Shown here piece by piece: positions 1 through 8,591 of a stretch of 64,000 nucleotides of DNA (positions within the stretch are counted from its first letter, which is position 1; every line of letters begins with the position of its first letter). The notes beneath the pieces are model-generated. The model worked only from the letters and a program-made list of their open reading frames with translations, made no database searches and was not told the origin of the DNA. Both the position numbers and the translations under genes were made by a program. Source of the DNA: Paenibacillus athensensis (GTDB lineage Bacteria > Bacillota > Bacilli > Paenibacillales > NBRC-103111); assembly GCF_004514475.2 (NCBI RefSeq), contig NZ_MYFO02000002.1, positions 62,001 to 126,000 of the forward strand, in the 5' to 3' direction.

Positions 1-130
1 CGTGTACGGCATGGACATGTGGGGCTACTGGTTTCAATCCACGCTCCCGCGTAAGGAGCGACCCGGGAGATACGATGCGCGGCACAAACATGCACCATGT
101 TTCAATCCACGCTCCCGCGTAAGGAGCGAC
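1..130 (-). CRISPR. Left type I-C CRISPR array, leader-proximal end
   Basis: Two 32-bp repeats (31-62 and 99-130) flank a 36-bp spacer at 63-98, and bases 1-30 are part of the next spacer. The array continues beyond the window. Read on the minus strand the repeat ends in ATTGAAAC, the usual I-C crRNA handle, so it is transcribed leftward and its leader is on the right. It differs from the right array only at repeat positions 9-11 (CCG there, TTA here). The 7-bp stem survives because the closing C-G becomes U-G. Confidence 0.95.
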
Positions 131-350
131 AGCACCCCTCGCGAGCCCTTGTGTAGCAAGGACTGGCGGGGGCATTTGCGCGAACCTCTTCGCGACAGTG
201 CCTTTTTGCTGGCCGAGTTGGCCTTCAAGCACTTCGCAAGCCCATCAGACGGCACCACAAACCCTTGCGTGGCAAGGAGTTGCGGCATTGCGGAGCTGTT
301 TGCGCGAACCTCCCGGGAAATTCATGTGCGCTTGGGGTTCGCGCAAATTT
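131..350 (-). promoter_or_regulatory. Leader of the left CRISPR array
   Basis: This non-coding stretch matches the leader of the right array in reverse orientation. Copies of a motif GGTTCGCGCAAAT (minus strand) or its inverse lie at 174-186, 298-310 and 336-350. The two outer ones form an inverted pair around a CCCGGG core. Exactly 43 nt separate the innermost copy from the first repeat, as in the right array, and those 43 nt fold into a hairpin at 136-172. I see no good -10 box here, unlike the right leader. Confidence 0.75.
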
Positions 351-547
351 TTAACAGCTACCTGAAATGACTGTAACATATCTGCAAGTCCCCCAGCAAC
401 GGCGGATATGCGTGCATTCACATTGCGATGGTTTCGAAATTTTTTGGCGTATCGCGGACGCTTTTTTCTTATTTTACCAAAATTATGAAGGAATCTGGCG
501 ATTTTTGAAGAATGAGTAGTTGTCCATAGGAAAAAGGAACTATTTGG
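351..547. other. Intergenic stretch before the WYL gene
   Basis: No gene is visible. The stretch becomes AT-rich from about 436 to 500, which fits a promoter for the WYL gene, but I could not choose -35 and -10 boxes with confidence. Confidence 0.4.
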
Positions 548-1510
548 ATGAAAAGGGGCGAACAGGTGGACAAGCTGATTCGGTTATTTGACATTATAAT
601 GGCCATTCAGGCCAATCCGGGAATTACTGCGAAAGCCCTTGCATTCAAATGCGATTGCAGCGTTCGCACGATTTATCGCTATATCGATATGCTGGAACCG
701 ATGACGCCGCTGAGGCGCGAGGGGGGCGGTTCGGGTTATCGGTTTGCGGGGCAGTTTTACGCCTATCCGCTGGATTTGACGGAGCAGGAAACGCTCGCTT
801 TTTCTTTGCTGCCTTCGCTCGTAGATCGCAACAAGATGCCTGCCGGTTTCGAAACAGCACATGACAAGGTCATGTCCGCGCTCGCGGGTAAAAGCCCCCG
901 CCACCACATGCTCGGCGACATCACTGATGTGATCCAGATGGGGATGCCGGCGTACCGGCCGGACAACCCGAACTGGCTGGCGCCGATTGTGCAGGCGATT
1001 CTGGAAAATCGGACGCTGGCTGCCGTCTATCACACGCAGTCCAGCAACGAGACGAAGGAGCGCAGGATCGATCCTTATTGTCTGGTTCCGCGCGATCAGC
1101 GCTATTATTTGATCGGTTTTTGTCATGCGAACCAAGAGATTCGCACGTTTCGCGTCAGCCGGTTTCTCCAGGTGGAGCCGACGGAGGACGTTTTTGATAA
1201 AGGAAGCTTTAATATCCGAACGTATCTGAAGCATACGTGGTCGATCCAGCGTGGCGACAAAAACATTCGTTTCAAGGTGCGCTTCTCATCCGCAGTTGCC
1301 CGCTATGTGCAGGAGAAGGAGTTGTTCGTCGAGCCTAAGCTTACTCCGCTTGCCGATGGAGGTTTGCTTTTTGAAGTGACCGTGAATAATGAGCGCGAGT
1401 TTTTGAAATGGGTGATGCAGTACGGCCCGGATGCGGAAATTGTTAGTCCTGCGACGACTCGTCAAAAAATGAAGGTCAAGCTGGCGGAATGGAGTCTGCT
1501 TTATGACTAA
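548..1510 (+). CDS. WYL-domain transcriptional regulator, probable regulator of the cas operon
   Basis: The 320-residue protein starts with a DeoR/HTH_11-type helix-turn-helix (about residues 10-55, with RTIYRYIDML as recognition segment). It continues into a WYL domain from about residue 150, where the stretch around RRIDPYCLVPRDQRYYLIGF is typical. WYL domains bind nucleic-acid-like or nucleotide ligands and are frequent in defence-locus regulators. An AAAAAGGAA ribosome site precedes the ATG. It lies 84 bp upstream of cas3 on the same strand, with a palindrome in between, so regulation of cas expression is the natural inference. Activator or repressor cannot be told from sequence. Confidence 0.85.
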   Translation: MKRGEQVDKLIRLFDIIMAIQANPGITAKALAFKCDCSVRTIYRYIDMLEPMTPLRREGGGSGYRFAGQFYAYPLDLTEQETLAFSLLPSLVDRNKMPAGFETAHDKVMSALAGKSPRHHMLGDITDVIQMGMPAYRPDNPNWLAPIVQAILENRTLAAVYHTQSSNETKERRIDPYCLVPRDQRYYLIGFCHANQEIRTFRVSRFLQVEPTEDVFDKGSFNIRTYLKHTWSIQRGDKNIRFKVRFSSAVARYVQEKELFVEPKLTPLADGGLLFEVTVNNEREFLKWVMQYGPDAEIVSPATTRQKMKVKLAEWSLLYD

Positions 1511-1523
1511 AACATTTGTTCGG

Positions 1524-1542
1524 GTGACACACATGTTGTCAC
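1524..1542. promoter_or_regulatory. Candidate operator in front of cas3
   Basis: Perfect 6-bp inverted repeat GTGACA-N7-TGTCAC, placed between the WYL gene stop and the cas3 ribosome site. A weak extended -10 (TGATAGATT, about 1550-1558) follows. It is the obvious place for the WYL protein to bind, but that is inference. Confidence 0.45.
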
Positions 1543-1594
1543 TGGGGCTGTGATAGATTGTCCTTACTGGAATAAATGAGAAAAGGAGATGTAT

Positions 1595-3883
1595 ATGCCG
1601 ATGTCCGATTCTGCAGCAGGCAGTCAGTATTACGCACATCGCACAGACTCCGCCAACAAGGAGGATTGGCAGACACTCAAAGCGCATTTGGAAGGCGTAG
1701 CCAAGCTTGCCAAGGAATTTGCGGCCCAATTTGGCGCTGGCGAATGGGGTTGGCTGGTTGGCATGCTGCATGATGTGGGGAAATTCTCCAAGGAATTTCA
1801 ACGCAGGCTGGAAGGCGAGAGATTAAGCGTCGATCATGCGACAGCGGGAGCGCAATATTTGGACGAACGATGGAAAAAGCTTGGCGCGAACGCTGCCCGC
1901 AGGCGTATAGCATCTTACGTGATTGCAGGCCATCACGCAGGATTGGCCGATTACGGCACCCCGGCTTCGATCGGTGAACGGGCGTTATGCCGCAGACTGC
2001 TTAAAACGATTCGCGAATACAAGATGGCATTCGAACAGGAAATGAAGCTGGAGTTGAACTTGCCCGAATTGCAGCTAGGCACAAGTCTACATGAAGGCTT
2101 GCAGCTTTCGCTGTTTATCCGCATGATTTTTTCCTGCTTGGTTGATGCCGATTCGCTGAATACAGAGGAATATGCGGATCAAGAGAAATTTGCGGCGCGG
2201 GGAAAAAGTTGCCCCTTGCACGAGTTTTGGCCGGTTTACGAGCAATATATGAGGACAAAATTTGCTGTCAGTCGGCATCCTGTCGATCCGCTGCGCGCGG
2301 AGCTGCGCGAGGAAATCTTGCGTGCGGCGGACAAGCCGCCGGGGTTATTCGAGCTGACGCTGCCCACGGGTGCGGGCAAGACGCTAATTGCTTTGGGGTT
2401 CGCGTTAAAGCATGCTGTCGAGCACTCGCAAATGCGGAGAATTATTTTTGTGTTACCTTACGCGAATATTATTGAACAGAACGCTGCGGTATTTCGCGAG
2501 GTGTTGGGACGCGAGGCGGTGCTGGAGCATCATTCGAACGTACGCCACGAGAAGGATGACGAGGATACAGAGCTGGATAAAGATTATGCGAAAATGAGTC
2601 AAAAGCTGGCGTTAGCCGCGGACAATTGGGATTGTCCTGTAGTCGTGACGACCAATGTGCAGTTTTTCGAGACGTTGTTTTCCAATAAACGCACGCGTTG
2701 CCGCAAGCTGCATAACTATGCGAACAGCATTATTGTGATCGATGAAGCGCAGATGATGAACGGGGAATTTTTTAGACCATGTTTGTATGCGCTGGAGGAG
2801 CTATCCCGTAATTACGGGTCTACCGTTGTATTCAGTACGGCTACGCAGCCGCCGATCAAGCAATTGTTTGAAAATCAGGTGCATTTACAGCCATTGGTGG
2901 CTGATCCTAAGAGACGTTTTGAGCAGTTCGAGCGAGTGCATGTGACGAATCTGGGTTCCGTTGACACGTTGGCATTGGCTGAGCGTATTGCAGGCCATGA
3001 ACAGGCGTTGTGCATCGTGAATACGCGTAGAGCGTCCAGAGAGCTGTATGAAGAAGTGAGGAAAATATTTCCAGTAAGCAACAAGCATGTGTTTCACTTG
3101 AGCGCCAGAATGTGTGCGGCCCATCGGCAAAACAAGTTGCGACGTATCCGCAAACGGCTTCGTTATGGATTGCCCTGTCTGCTGATCAGTACCCAGCTTG
3201 TGGAGTGCGGAGTTGATATCGATTTTCCAGTCGTGTACAGAGAATTGGCGGGGCTGGATGCGATTGCGCAGGCGGCGGGGCGCTGCAATCGGCACGGGAG
3301 GCTGGAAGCCGGGGAAATGTATGTGTTTGAAGGCCAATTATCGTCAGGCAAGGAGAAGTGGCTGGATGTGACGGCGAGTACGGCAAGGCTGGCGTTAGAG
3401 AAATATAAGGGTAAGGAGCTGAGTGTGGAAGCGATCCGGTTTTATTTTCGCCGCTTGTATTCTCTGCGCGAGGGAGCCGTCACTCAAGGCGGAGCATCGG
3501 ACGCTATGGATAAAATGGGGATTTTGCCGCTGTTGGACGAGCTGGCGGATGAGCTGATGTTTCCATTCGATGAAGTAGCTCGGCGGTTCAAGCTGATTCC
3601 GACGGTCATGAAGCCCGTGATAGTCGATTATAAAGGCCAGGCTCGGCCTTTGCTGGACAAGCTGCGCCACGCCCAGTGGACGACGGGAATTATGCGGGAG
3701 CTGCAACCGTATGTGGTGCAGTTGTATGCCAGTGAGTTTGAGGCGTTTCGTAAGGCGCAAGAGCTGGAAGAGATTCGAGAAGGCGTATTTTGCTTACGGG
3801 ATACGAGGCTTTGGTATAAGGATGATATTGGAGTGGAGCCGTTTTTGGAGGAGTTTCGGTTGGCGGAGATTTACGCGGTATGA
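1595..3883 (+). CDS. cas3: Cas3 helicase-nuclease, type I-C
   Basis: Cas3 is recruited by Cascade to degrade the displaced target strand. This 762-residue protein has the N-terminal HD nuclease (LHDVGKFSKEF, DHATAG and HHAG motifs within the first 120 residues). A superfamily 2 helicase follows: Walker A LPTGAGKT near residue 255, the DEAQ form of the DExH box, the STAT motif, and a C-terminal domain with QAAGRCNRHGR. The first ATG (1589) is only one base from the AAAAGGAG ribosome site, so the ATG at 1595 is preferred. A 435-bp gap separates it from cas5, unlike the tight spacing of the other cas genes, so it may be expressed separately. Confidence 0.97.
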   Translation: MPMSDSAAGSQYYAHRTDSANKEDWQTLKAHLEGVAKLAKEFAAQFGAGEWGWLVGMLHDVGKFSKEFQRRLEGERLSVDHATAGAQYLDERWKKLGANAARRRIASYVIAGHHAGLADYGTPASIGERALCRRLLKTIREYKMAFEQEMKLELNLPELQLGTSLHEGLQLSLFIRMIFSCLVDADSLNTEEYADQEKFAARGKSCPLHEFWPVYEQYMRTKFAVSRHPVDPLRAELREEILRAADKPPGLFELTLPTGAGKTLIALGFALKHAVEHSQMRRIIFVLPYANIIEQNAAVFREVLGREAVLEHHSNVRHEKDDEDTELDKDYAKMSQKLALAADNWDCPVVVTTNVQFFETLFSNKRTRCRKLHNYANSIIVIDEAQMMNGEFFRPCLYALEELSRNYGSTVVFSTATQPPIKQLFENQVHLQPLVADPKRRFEQFERVHVTNLGSVDTLALAERIAGHEQALCIVNTRRASRELYEEVRKIFPVSNKHVFHLSARMCAAHRQNKLRRIRKRLRYGLPCLLISTQLVECGVDIDFPVVYRELAGLDAIAQAAGRCNRHGRLEAGEMYVFEGQLSSGKEKWLDVTASTARLALEKYKGKELSVEAIRFYFRRLYSLREGAVTQGGASDAMDKMGILPLLDELADELMFPFDEVARRFKLIPTVMKPVIVDYKGQARPLLDKLRHAQWTTGIMRELQPYVVQLYASEFEAFRKAQELEEIREGVFCLRDTRLWYKDDIGVEPFLEEFRLAEIYAV

Positions 3884-3924
3884 TAGTTTGATTATTTATA
3901 TAGCCTAAAAGTTATAAGTTGCTT

Positions 3925-3963
3925 CGACTGAACATAAAAAATAAAGTGTGTTCGGTCGTTCTT
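3925..3963 (+). terminator. Hairpin after cas3
   Basis: Arms CGACTGAACA (3925-3934) and TGTTCGGTCG (3949-3958) pair over 10 bp with one G-U, followed by TTCTTTTG. It resembles a weak terminator and would lower read-through from cas3 into the rest of the operon. Confidence 0.45.
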
Positions 3964-3982
3964 TTGGGAACGTGGGTTGCAA

Positions 3983-4071
3983 CTAAAGGTTTATGGCTAT
4001 GAAGGAAAAGATAACGCCTGCTAGAAAGTGGGCGTATTCTTCTAAAGGTTTATGTATTAAGGAAAAGATAA
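3983..4071 (+). repeat. Imperfect direct repeat upstream of a small peptide gene
   Basis: Two copies of a roughly 30-bp AT-rich sequence, 3983-4014 and 4042-4071, share CTAAAGGTTTATG at the left and AAGGAAAAGATAA at the right. The second copy runs directly into the ribosome site of the 24-codon ORF. The first copy ends in the same AAGGAAAAG sequence but lacks an ORF behind it. It may be a duplication of the translation-start region. Confidence 0.7.
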
Positions 4072-4087
4072 AAAGGAGGTTGAGGGA

Positions 4088-4162
4088 ATGAAAGCCGAAG
4101 GCATTAAAATTTTATTAATGATCGCTTCGCTACTCGTATCTATCATTTCTTTATTTACTTAG
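4088..4162 (+). CDS. 24-residue hydrophobic peptide, holin-like type I toxin candidate
   Basis: The ORF has a strong ribosome site (AAAAGGAGG, then TTGAGGGA) just before the ATG. It encodes a short charged start (MKAEGIK) and one continuous membrane segment, ILLMIASLLVSIISLF. Length, the LMI-x-LL-x-II-x-L-x-T pattern and the hairpin behind it resemble the TxpA/BsrE-type holin-like toxins of Firmicutes. It sits inside a cas operon, which is unusual. An extended -10 on the opposite strand at 4266-4274 could make an antisense RNA across it. I know of no homologue with confidence. It could also be a leader peptide or a chance ORF, though the ribosome site argues against chance. Confidence 0.5.
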   Translation: MKAEGIKILLMIASLLVSIISLFT

Positions 4163-4165
4163 CAG

Positions 4166-4195
4166 CAAACTCCTTGAAGTATATCAAGGAGTTTG
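4166..4195. terminator. 12-bp perfect hairpin after the small peptide ORF
   Basis: CAAACTCCTTGA and TCAAGGAGTTTG pair perfectly around a 6-nt loop four bases after the peptide stop. There is no clear T-run. The left arm of the stem contains the complement of AAGGAG, so the transcript could fold back on a ribosome site, a known trait of type I toxin mRNAs. Confidence 0.55.
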
Positions 4196-4265
4196 TCGAT
4201 CCTAGAAAGTAATTCAGGTGAGGAAGTATCGGGCTTCCTCTCCTTCCTTTCATAAAGAGATTTTT

Positions 4266-4274
4266 ATTATACCA
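4266..4274 (-). promoter_or_regulatory. Extended -10 promoter facing the small peptide gene
   Basis: On the minus strand the sequence reads TGG-TATAAT, a perfect extended -10, with an AT-rich upstream region but no convincing -35. A transcript from about 4259 would run leftward through two hairpins and antisense to the 24-codon ORF. It would be a candidate antitoxin RNA. Confidence 0.4.
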
Positions 4275-4318
4275 TGATGATTATTTAATTACTAAATTTT
4301 CACCGAAAGGAGCATCCC

Positions 4319-4981
4319 ATGAGCTACGGAATCAAGCTCCACGTATGGGGCGACAATGCTTGTTTCTCTCGTCCTGAGATGAAAGTGGAACGCGTCAGCT
4401 ATGATGTGATAACGCCGTCGGCGGCGCGCGGGATTTTGGAAGCCATTCACTGGAAACCGGCGATTCGCTGGGTGGTGGATCGGATACAGGTACTCAATGA
4501 AATTCGTTTTGAAAATATTCGTCGCAACGAAGTGGCCGGCAAGCTGCTCGCTTCCAGTGTGAAGGCGGCGATGAGCGGCAAGACGACCGCGCTGGCGCAG
4601 GTGGTGACCGAGGAGCGTCAGCAGCGGGCGACGCTGATGCTCAAGCAGCCTGCTTATGTGATTGAGGCGCATTTTGAAATGACGGGGGCGGCCGGAGCGG
4701 AGGATACGCCGGAGAAGCATTATAATATTTTTCTGCGTCGGGCCCGGCAAGGTCAATGCTTTCAGCAGCCGTATTTCGGATGCCGGGAGTTTGCCGCACA
4801 GTTTGCGCTAATCGAAGATCGCGATGTGCTTCCGACCAGCTTTTACGAGCATGCCGGGGAAAAGGATTTGGGCTGGATGCTGTACGATATTGATTTTGCC
4901 CGCAATATGGAGCCGCAATTTTTCCGGGCAATCATGCACAACGGCTGGCTGGAGCTGGCGAAGCTGCGCGAAAGGAGGTGA
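4319..4981 (+). CDS. cas5: Cas5c, crRNA-processing Cascade subunit of type I-C
   Basis: In type I-C systems Cas5 (Cas5d) replaces Cas6: it cuts the repeat RNA and stays on the 5' handle in Cascade. This 220-residue protein starts MSYGIKLHVWGDNACFSRPE and has the family signature SYDVITPSAARGILEAIHWKP, plus the C-terminal part with YFGCREFAA and DLGWMLYDIDF. Length is normal. The ribosome site AAAGGAG lies 6 bases before the ATG. The cas8c start follows 4 bases after the stop. Confidence 0.95.
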   Translation: MSYGIKLHVWGDNACFSRPEMKVERVSYDVITPSAARGILEAIHWKPAIRWVVDRIQVLNEIRFENIRRNEVAGKLLASSVKAAMSGKTTALAQVVTEERQQRATLMLKQPAYVIEAHFEMTGAAGAEDTPEKHYNIFLRRARQGQCFQQPYFGCREFAAQFALIEDRDVLPTSFYEHAGEKDLGWMLYDIDFARNMEPQFFRAIMHNGWLELAKLRERR

Positions 4982-4985
4982 ACGC

Positions 4986-6881
4986 ATGATTATTCAAGCG
5001 CTTCACCAACGTTACCTGGAGCTGGCGGCCGATCCAAAATCGAACGTCAGCCCTCTTTATTTTAGCTCGGCGAAATATACGTATGTGTTGACGATTGATC
5101 GGCAGGGTCGGCTTGTCGATATGGCGGACATGCGGGAGAATACGGACAAGAAACGTCCGTTGCTCGCGATTGTACCCGAGCAGCCCACTCGTTCCAGTGG
5201 TGTCAGTCCTTATTTTTTATGTGATAAAGCCGAATATATTCTCGGTTATGCCCAAGCTGCTGCCGATGGGAAAACCGCTGCCAAAAAAACGGCTGACGCG
5301 CTAAAAAAGTTCCAAGCCTCGCGCGAGCTAGCTTACGCGGTGCTTGGGTCTTGCGAGCATGCTATGGCGCAGGCGCTGCTCCGCTTTTACGATAACTGGA
5401 ATCCGGAGGAAGCCAGACAACACAAGGCTGTACAGCCGTATGTTCAGGATTTGGACAAGGGCATCGATACGAATATGGTTTTTTACTACGATGATGAGGA
5501 TGAGCTGGAGGAAGGGCAGAGCCCTCTCTTTCATAAAAACGCAACTCTTCAGCAAGCCTGGATGGATTACCGGAAGCTTGGCGACGACAGTGAGGAGTAT
5601 ATCGCGCAATGCTTGCTGACGGGAGAGGTCGCACCCATTGCCCGCACGCACGACAAAATCAAAGGCGTTCGCAACGCGCAATCCTCCGGGGCTTCGCTGG
5701 TGTCGTTTAATTTCCGTTCTGCGGATTCGTATGGCAAAGATAGTATGCAAAGCTACAATGCTCCTGTCAGCAAGCAGGCGATGTTCGGCTATACGACGGC
5801 GTTGAATCATTTGCTGGCCTCGCCGGATCACAGCACGGTGCTTGGCGATATGACGATTGTGTTCTGGGCCGCTGCTTCTCCGGTTGGCTTGGAGATGGAG
5901 GCGATTGCCGGCGATATGCTGAATCGTAAAGCAAGCCGCTCGGAAATTACCCAACTGCGCAAGCAGGTGCATGATGTGCTGGAACGGGCCAGACGCGGCC
6001 AAAAGCTGGATAAAACAATGATTCCGCAAGGCGATACGCCGTTTTATATGCTGGGCTTGGCACCGAATATGGCGAGGGTATCGGTCCGCTTTTTTTGGCA
6101 AGGGGAGTTTGGCGATCTGGTGGTTAAGCTGGGACAGCATGAAGCCGACATGGCGATGATTGGACTGGAGGATGCGGACGGGGAGATGCCCTCTGTCAAT
6201 CGGATTTTGCGGGAAACGATGCGAGTCGGCAGTGAAGGCAAAAAGGTCGGCGATGAGCCTCCGCCTGCACTCGGCGGCGAGCTGCTGCGCGCGGTTATTC
6301 TCGGCACGGCGTATCCGTTTGCGTTATTTAATATGATTATCAATCGCGTGCGCGCGGATCGGATCGTGAACCCGCTGCGGGCGGCCATTTTGAAGGCGTA
6401 TCTGAATCGTTACAGGCGCATAGGTCAAGCCGGCGCTTATTTAAAGGAGGAATTGACGGTGGCGTTACAGGAAACGAAGGAGCCGGCATACCGGCTGGGA
6501 CGGCTGTTTGCGGTGCTGGAGAAGCTGCAGCAAGAGGCAGCGGGCGGAGCAGGTCGTTTAAATTCAACGATCAAGGATCGATATTTTGGGGCGGCATCGG
6601 CCAATCCTGCGGCCGTATTTCCGGTGCTGATCAAGCTGGCCCAGCATCATGTCAGCAAAGCCAAATTCGGCGAATTCCGCGACCGGGAGCTGGCGGAGAT
6701 TATGCACGGCATGGACGTGACAGAGTTTCCTAAACGTCTGGATCTGCAGCGGCAGGGCATGTTTATTGTCGGCTACTACCAGCAGAAACAACATATTTAC
6801 GAGCAAATCAAAATCGCGTCGGATGCCAAAAAGGATCAGGCCGGAGCGACGAGCAGCACCGACGACGGACAAGCGGAATAG
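4986..6881 (+). CDS. cas8c: Cas8c (Csd1), large subunit of type I-C Cascade
   Basis: The large subunit recognises the PAM and opens the target duplex. The 631-residue sequence has the typical Csd1 N-terminus (MIIQALHQRYLELA), the SPLYFSSAKYTYVLTIDRQG segment, and a C-terminal helical region with FPVLIKLAQHHVSKAKFGEF near residue 540. Family lengths are close to this. The start is set by GAAAGGAGGTGAACGC just before the ATG, overlapping the end of cas5. It has a normal position between cas5 and cas7. Confidence 0.95.
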   Translation: MIIQALHQRYLELAADPKSNVSPLYFSSAKYTYVLTIDRQGRLVDMADMRENTDKKRPLLAIVPEQPTRSSGVSPYFLCDKAEYILGYAQAAADGKTAAKKTADALKKFQASRELAYAVLGSCEHAMAQALLRFYDNWNPEEARQHKAVQPYVQDLDKGIDTNMVFYYDDEDELEEGQSPLFHKNATLQQAWMDYRKLGDDSEEYIAQCLLTGEVAPIARTHDKIKGVRNAQSSGASLVSFNFRSADSYGKDSMQSYNAPVSKQAMFGYTTALNHLLASPDHSTVLGDMTIVFWAAASPVGLEMEAIAGDMLNRKASRSEITQLRKQVHDVLERARRGQKLDKTMIPQGDTPFYMLGLAPNMARVSVRFFWQGEFGDLVVKLGQHEADMAMIGLEDADGEMPSVNRILRETMRVGSEGKKVGDEPPPALGGELLRAVILGTAYPFALFNMIINRVRADRIVNPLRAAILKAYLNRYRRIGQAGAYLKEELTVALQETKEPAYRLGRLFAVLEKLQQEAAGGAGRLNSTIKDRYFGAASANPAAVFPVLIKLAQHHVSKAKFGEFRDRELAEIMHGMDVTEFPKRLDLQRQGMFIVGYYQQKQHIYEQIKIASDAKKDQAGATSSTDDGQAE

Positions 6882-6956
6882 CCGGTTGCGGCATAGCCGA
6901 TTTTTTATAAGGAAAGCAACAGACGGCGATACGCCAATTTATTTTGAAGGGATGAG

Positions 6957-7868
6957 ATGAACATGGCAATGGTGGAAAAAGAACTGAATGCGCAAGCAGC
7001 GCCGCAAACGGCAATCGATAAGCGAATTGAATTTTCGCTGTTTTTTGAAGTCATCAACGGCAATCCAAACGGTGACCCCGACGCGGGCAATATGCCGCGA
7101 ATTGATCCGGAAACAGGCTGTGGCATCGTCACAGATGTCTGTCTCAAGCGCAAGGTACGCAATTTTATCGAGCTGACGCGGGCAGGAGAATTAGGCTTTA
7201 ACATTTATGTAACCGAAGGCGGCGTGCTGAACGAGCAGCACCGCAGAGCGTATCAGGCTGTGCGGCCCGACGATGCGCAGAGTAAGGAGCTGAAGCCGAA
7301 GGATGCAGCGGAAGCAGCGCTGCTGACAAGCTGGATGTGCGCGAATTTTTACGATGTGCGGACGTTTGGTGCGGTTATGACGACCAAGGTCAATACGGGA
7401 CAGGTGCGGGGGCCGGTTCAGTTTACGTTTGCGCGCAGTCTGGACCCGATTTTTGCCCAAGAGGTGACGATCACCCGGCAGGCGGTGACGCAGGAAGGCT
7501 CGGAGAAGGAGCGGGAGATGGGCCGCAAGCATATCATTCCGTATGCGCTGTATCGGATGGACGGCTATATTTCGGCTTATTTGGCGGAAAAAACCGGATT
7601 TTCGGATGCCGATCTGGATGTGCTGCTGCAAGCGCTGGAAAATTTGTTTGAGCATGATCGTTCGGCGGCCCGCGGTCAGATGGCGGTGCGCAAGCTGGTG
7701 GTGTTCGAGCACGAAACGCGGCTGGGCAGCGCTCCGGCGCATCGATTGCTGGAGCTGGTGCAGGCGAAAAATAAATCCGACAACCCTCCCCGCTCCTTCA
7801 CCGATTATGAATTTACGATTGACTACGATCAATTACCCAGCGGCGTCAAGCTGATCGAGCGGGCGTAA
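6957..7868 (+). CDS. cas7: Cas7 (Csd2), backbone subunit of type I-C Cascade
   Basis: Several copies of Cas7 coat the spacer part of the crRNA. The 303-residue protein has the diagnostic Csd2 opening FFEVINGNPNGDPDAGNMPR and the later segments DVRTFGAVMTTK and GPVQFTFARSLDP. The ATG at 6957 has GAAGGG about 5 bases upstream; a second ATG at 6963 is possible. The 75 bases after cas8c contain a short stem (CGGC-ATA-GCCG) followed by a run of T, a weak attenuator at most. Confidence 0.96.
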   Translation: MNMAMVEKELNAQAAPQTAIDKRIEFSLFFEVINGNPNGDPDAGNMPRIDPETGCGIVTDVCLKRKVRNFIELTRAGELGFNIYVTEGGVLNEQHRRAYQAVRPDDAQSKELKPKDAAEAALLTSWMCANFYDVRTFGAVMTTKVNTGQVRGPVQFTFARSLDPIFAQEVTITRQAVTQEGSEKEREMGRKHIIPYALYRMDGYISAYLAEKTGFSDADLDVLLQALENLFEHDRSAARGQMAVRKLVVFEHETRLGSAPAHRLLELVQAKNKSDNPPRSFTDYEFTIDYDQLPSGVKLIERA

Positions 7869-8573
7869 ATGGCCGGGCCGGGCGGTGGAGTCGTGGCGTC
7901 GTCGGAGGAAGATGAGCTGTTGATGCTTTCCGGGATTCAGCACTATGCGTTTTGCCGCAGGCAGTGGGGATTGATCCATTTGGAGCAGCTATGGGCAGAT
8001 AATGTGTTGACGTATGAAGGCAAGCTGCTGCATCGGCGGGCGGACGATCCGGCTGCCAGCGAATTGCGCGGTGGTGTGCTGATCTCGCGGGCGATGCCGT
8101 TGGTATCGCCGACGCTCAAGCTGTACGGCGTAGCCGATGTGGTGGAGTTTCACAAGGTTGACGATCAGGACGATCCGAATGCCGTCCGGTTGAACGGGCG
8201 GCGCGGCCGGTGGCGGCCGTATCCGGTGGAATACAAACGCGGCAACCGCAAAAAAGGCGACTGCGACGAGGTGCAGCTTTGCGCTCAAGCCATCGCGCTG
8301 GAGGATATGTTCGGTGTATATATTGAAGCCGGGGCACTGTATTACGGCGAGCGGGAGCGAAGGATCGGCGTTGAATTCGATGCCGGACTGCGCACGCGTG
8401 TTCGGGAGCTTGCGGCGCAGATGCACGAGGATTTTGCCCGCGGGGTGACGGCGGCAGCGGTGCGTGAGCCCAAATGTACGAGCTGTTCGCTGGAGCCGAT
8501 GTGCCATCCTGGCGTAACGACGATGTCGGCAGAACGTTACGTAGCCGAGCAGCTGCGGCTGGCGGATACGTGA
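7869..8573 (+). CDS. cas4: Cas4 exonuclease for spacer acquisition
   Basis: Cas4 trims prespacers at the PAM side and works with Cas1-Cas2. This 234-residue protein has the four iron-sulfur cysteines (one in YAFCRRQW near residue 30, and the cluster CTSCSLEPMC near the C-terminus) and the RecB-type nuclease core PVEYKRG. The ORF begins directly after the cas7 stop with only a weak ribosome site, so translational coupling or a slightly later start before MLSGIQHY is possible. Confidence 0.94.
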   Translation: MAGPGGGVVASSEEDELLMLSGIQHYAFCRRQWGLIHLEQLWADNVLTYEGKLLHRRADDPAASELRGGVLISRAMPLVSPTLKLYGVADVVEFHKVDDQDDPNAVRLNGRRGRWRPYPVEYKRGNRKKGDCDEVQLCAQAIALEDMFGVYIEAGALYYGERERRIGVEFDAGLRTRVRELAAQMHEDFARGVTAAAVREPKCTSCSLEPMCHPGVTTMSAERYVAEQLRLADT

Positions 8574-8591
8574 AAAGGAGGCGGAAACCAG

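Noticed and set aside
3884-4318. CreA-like guide RNA with a partial CRISPR repeat
   Set aside because: I searched for GATTGAAAC or GTTTCAATC and for the GC-rich repeat stem in this gap on both strands and found none.
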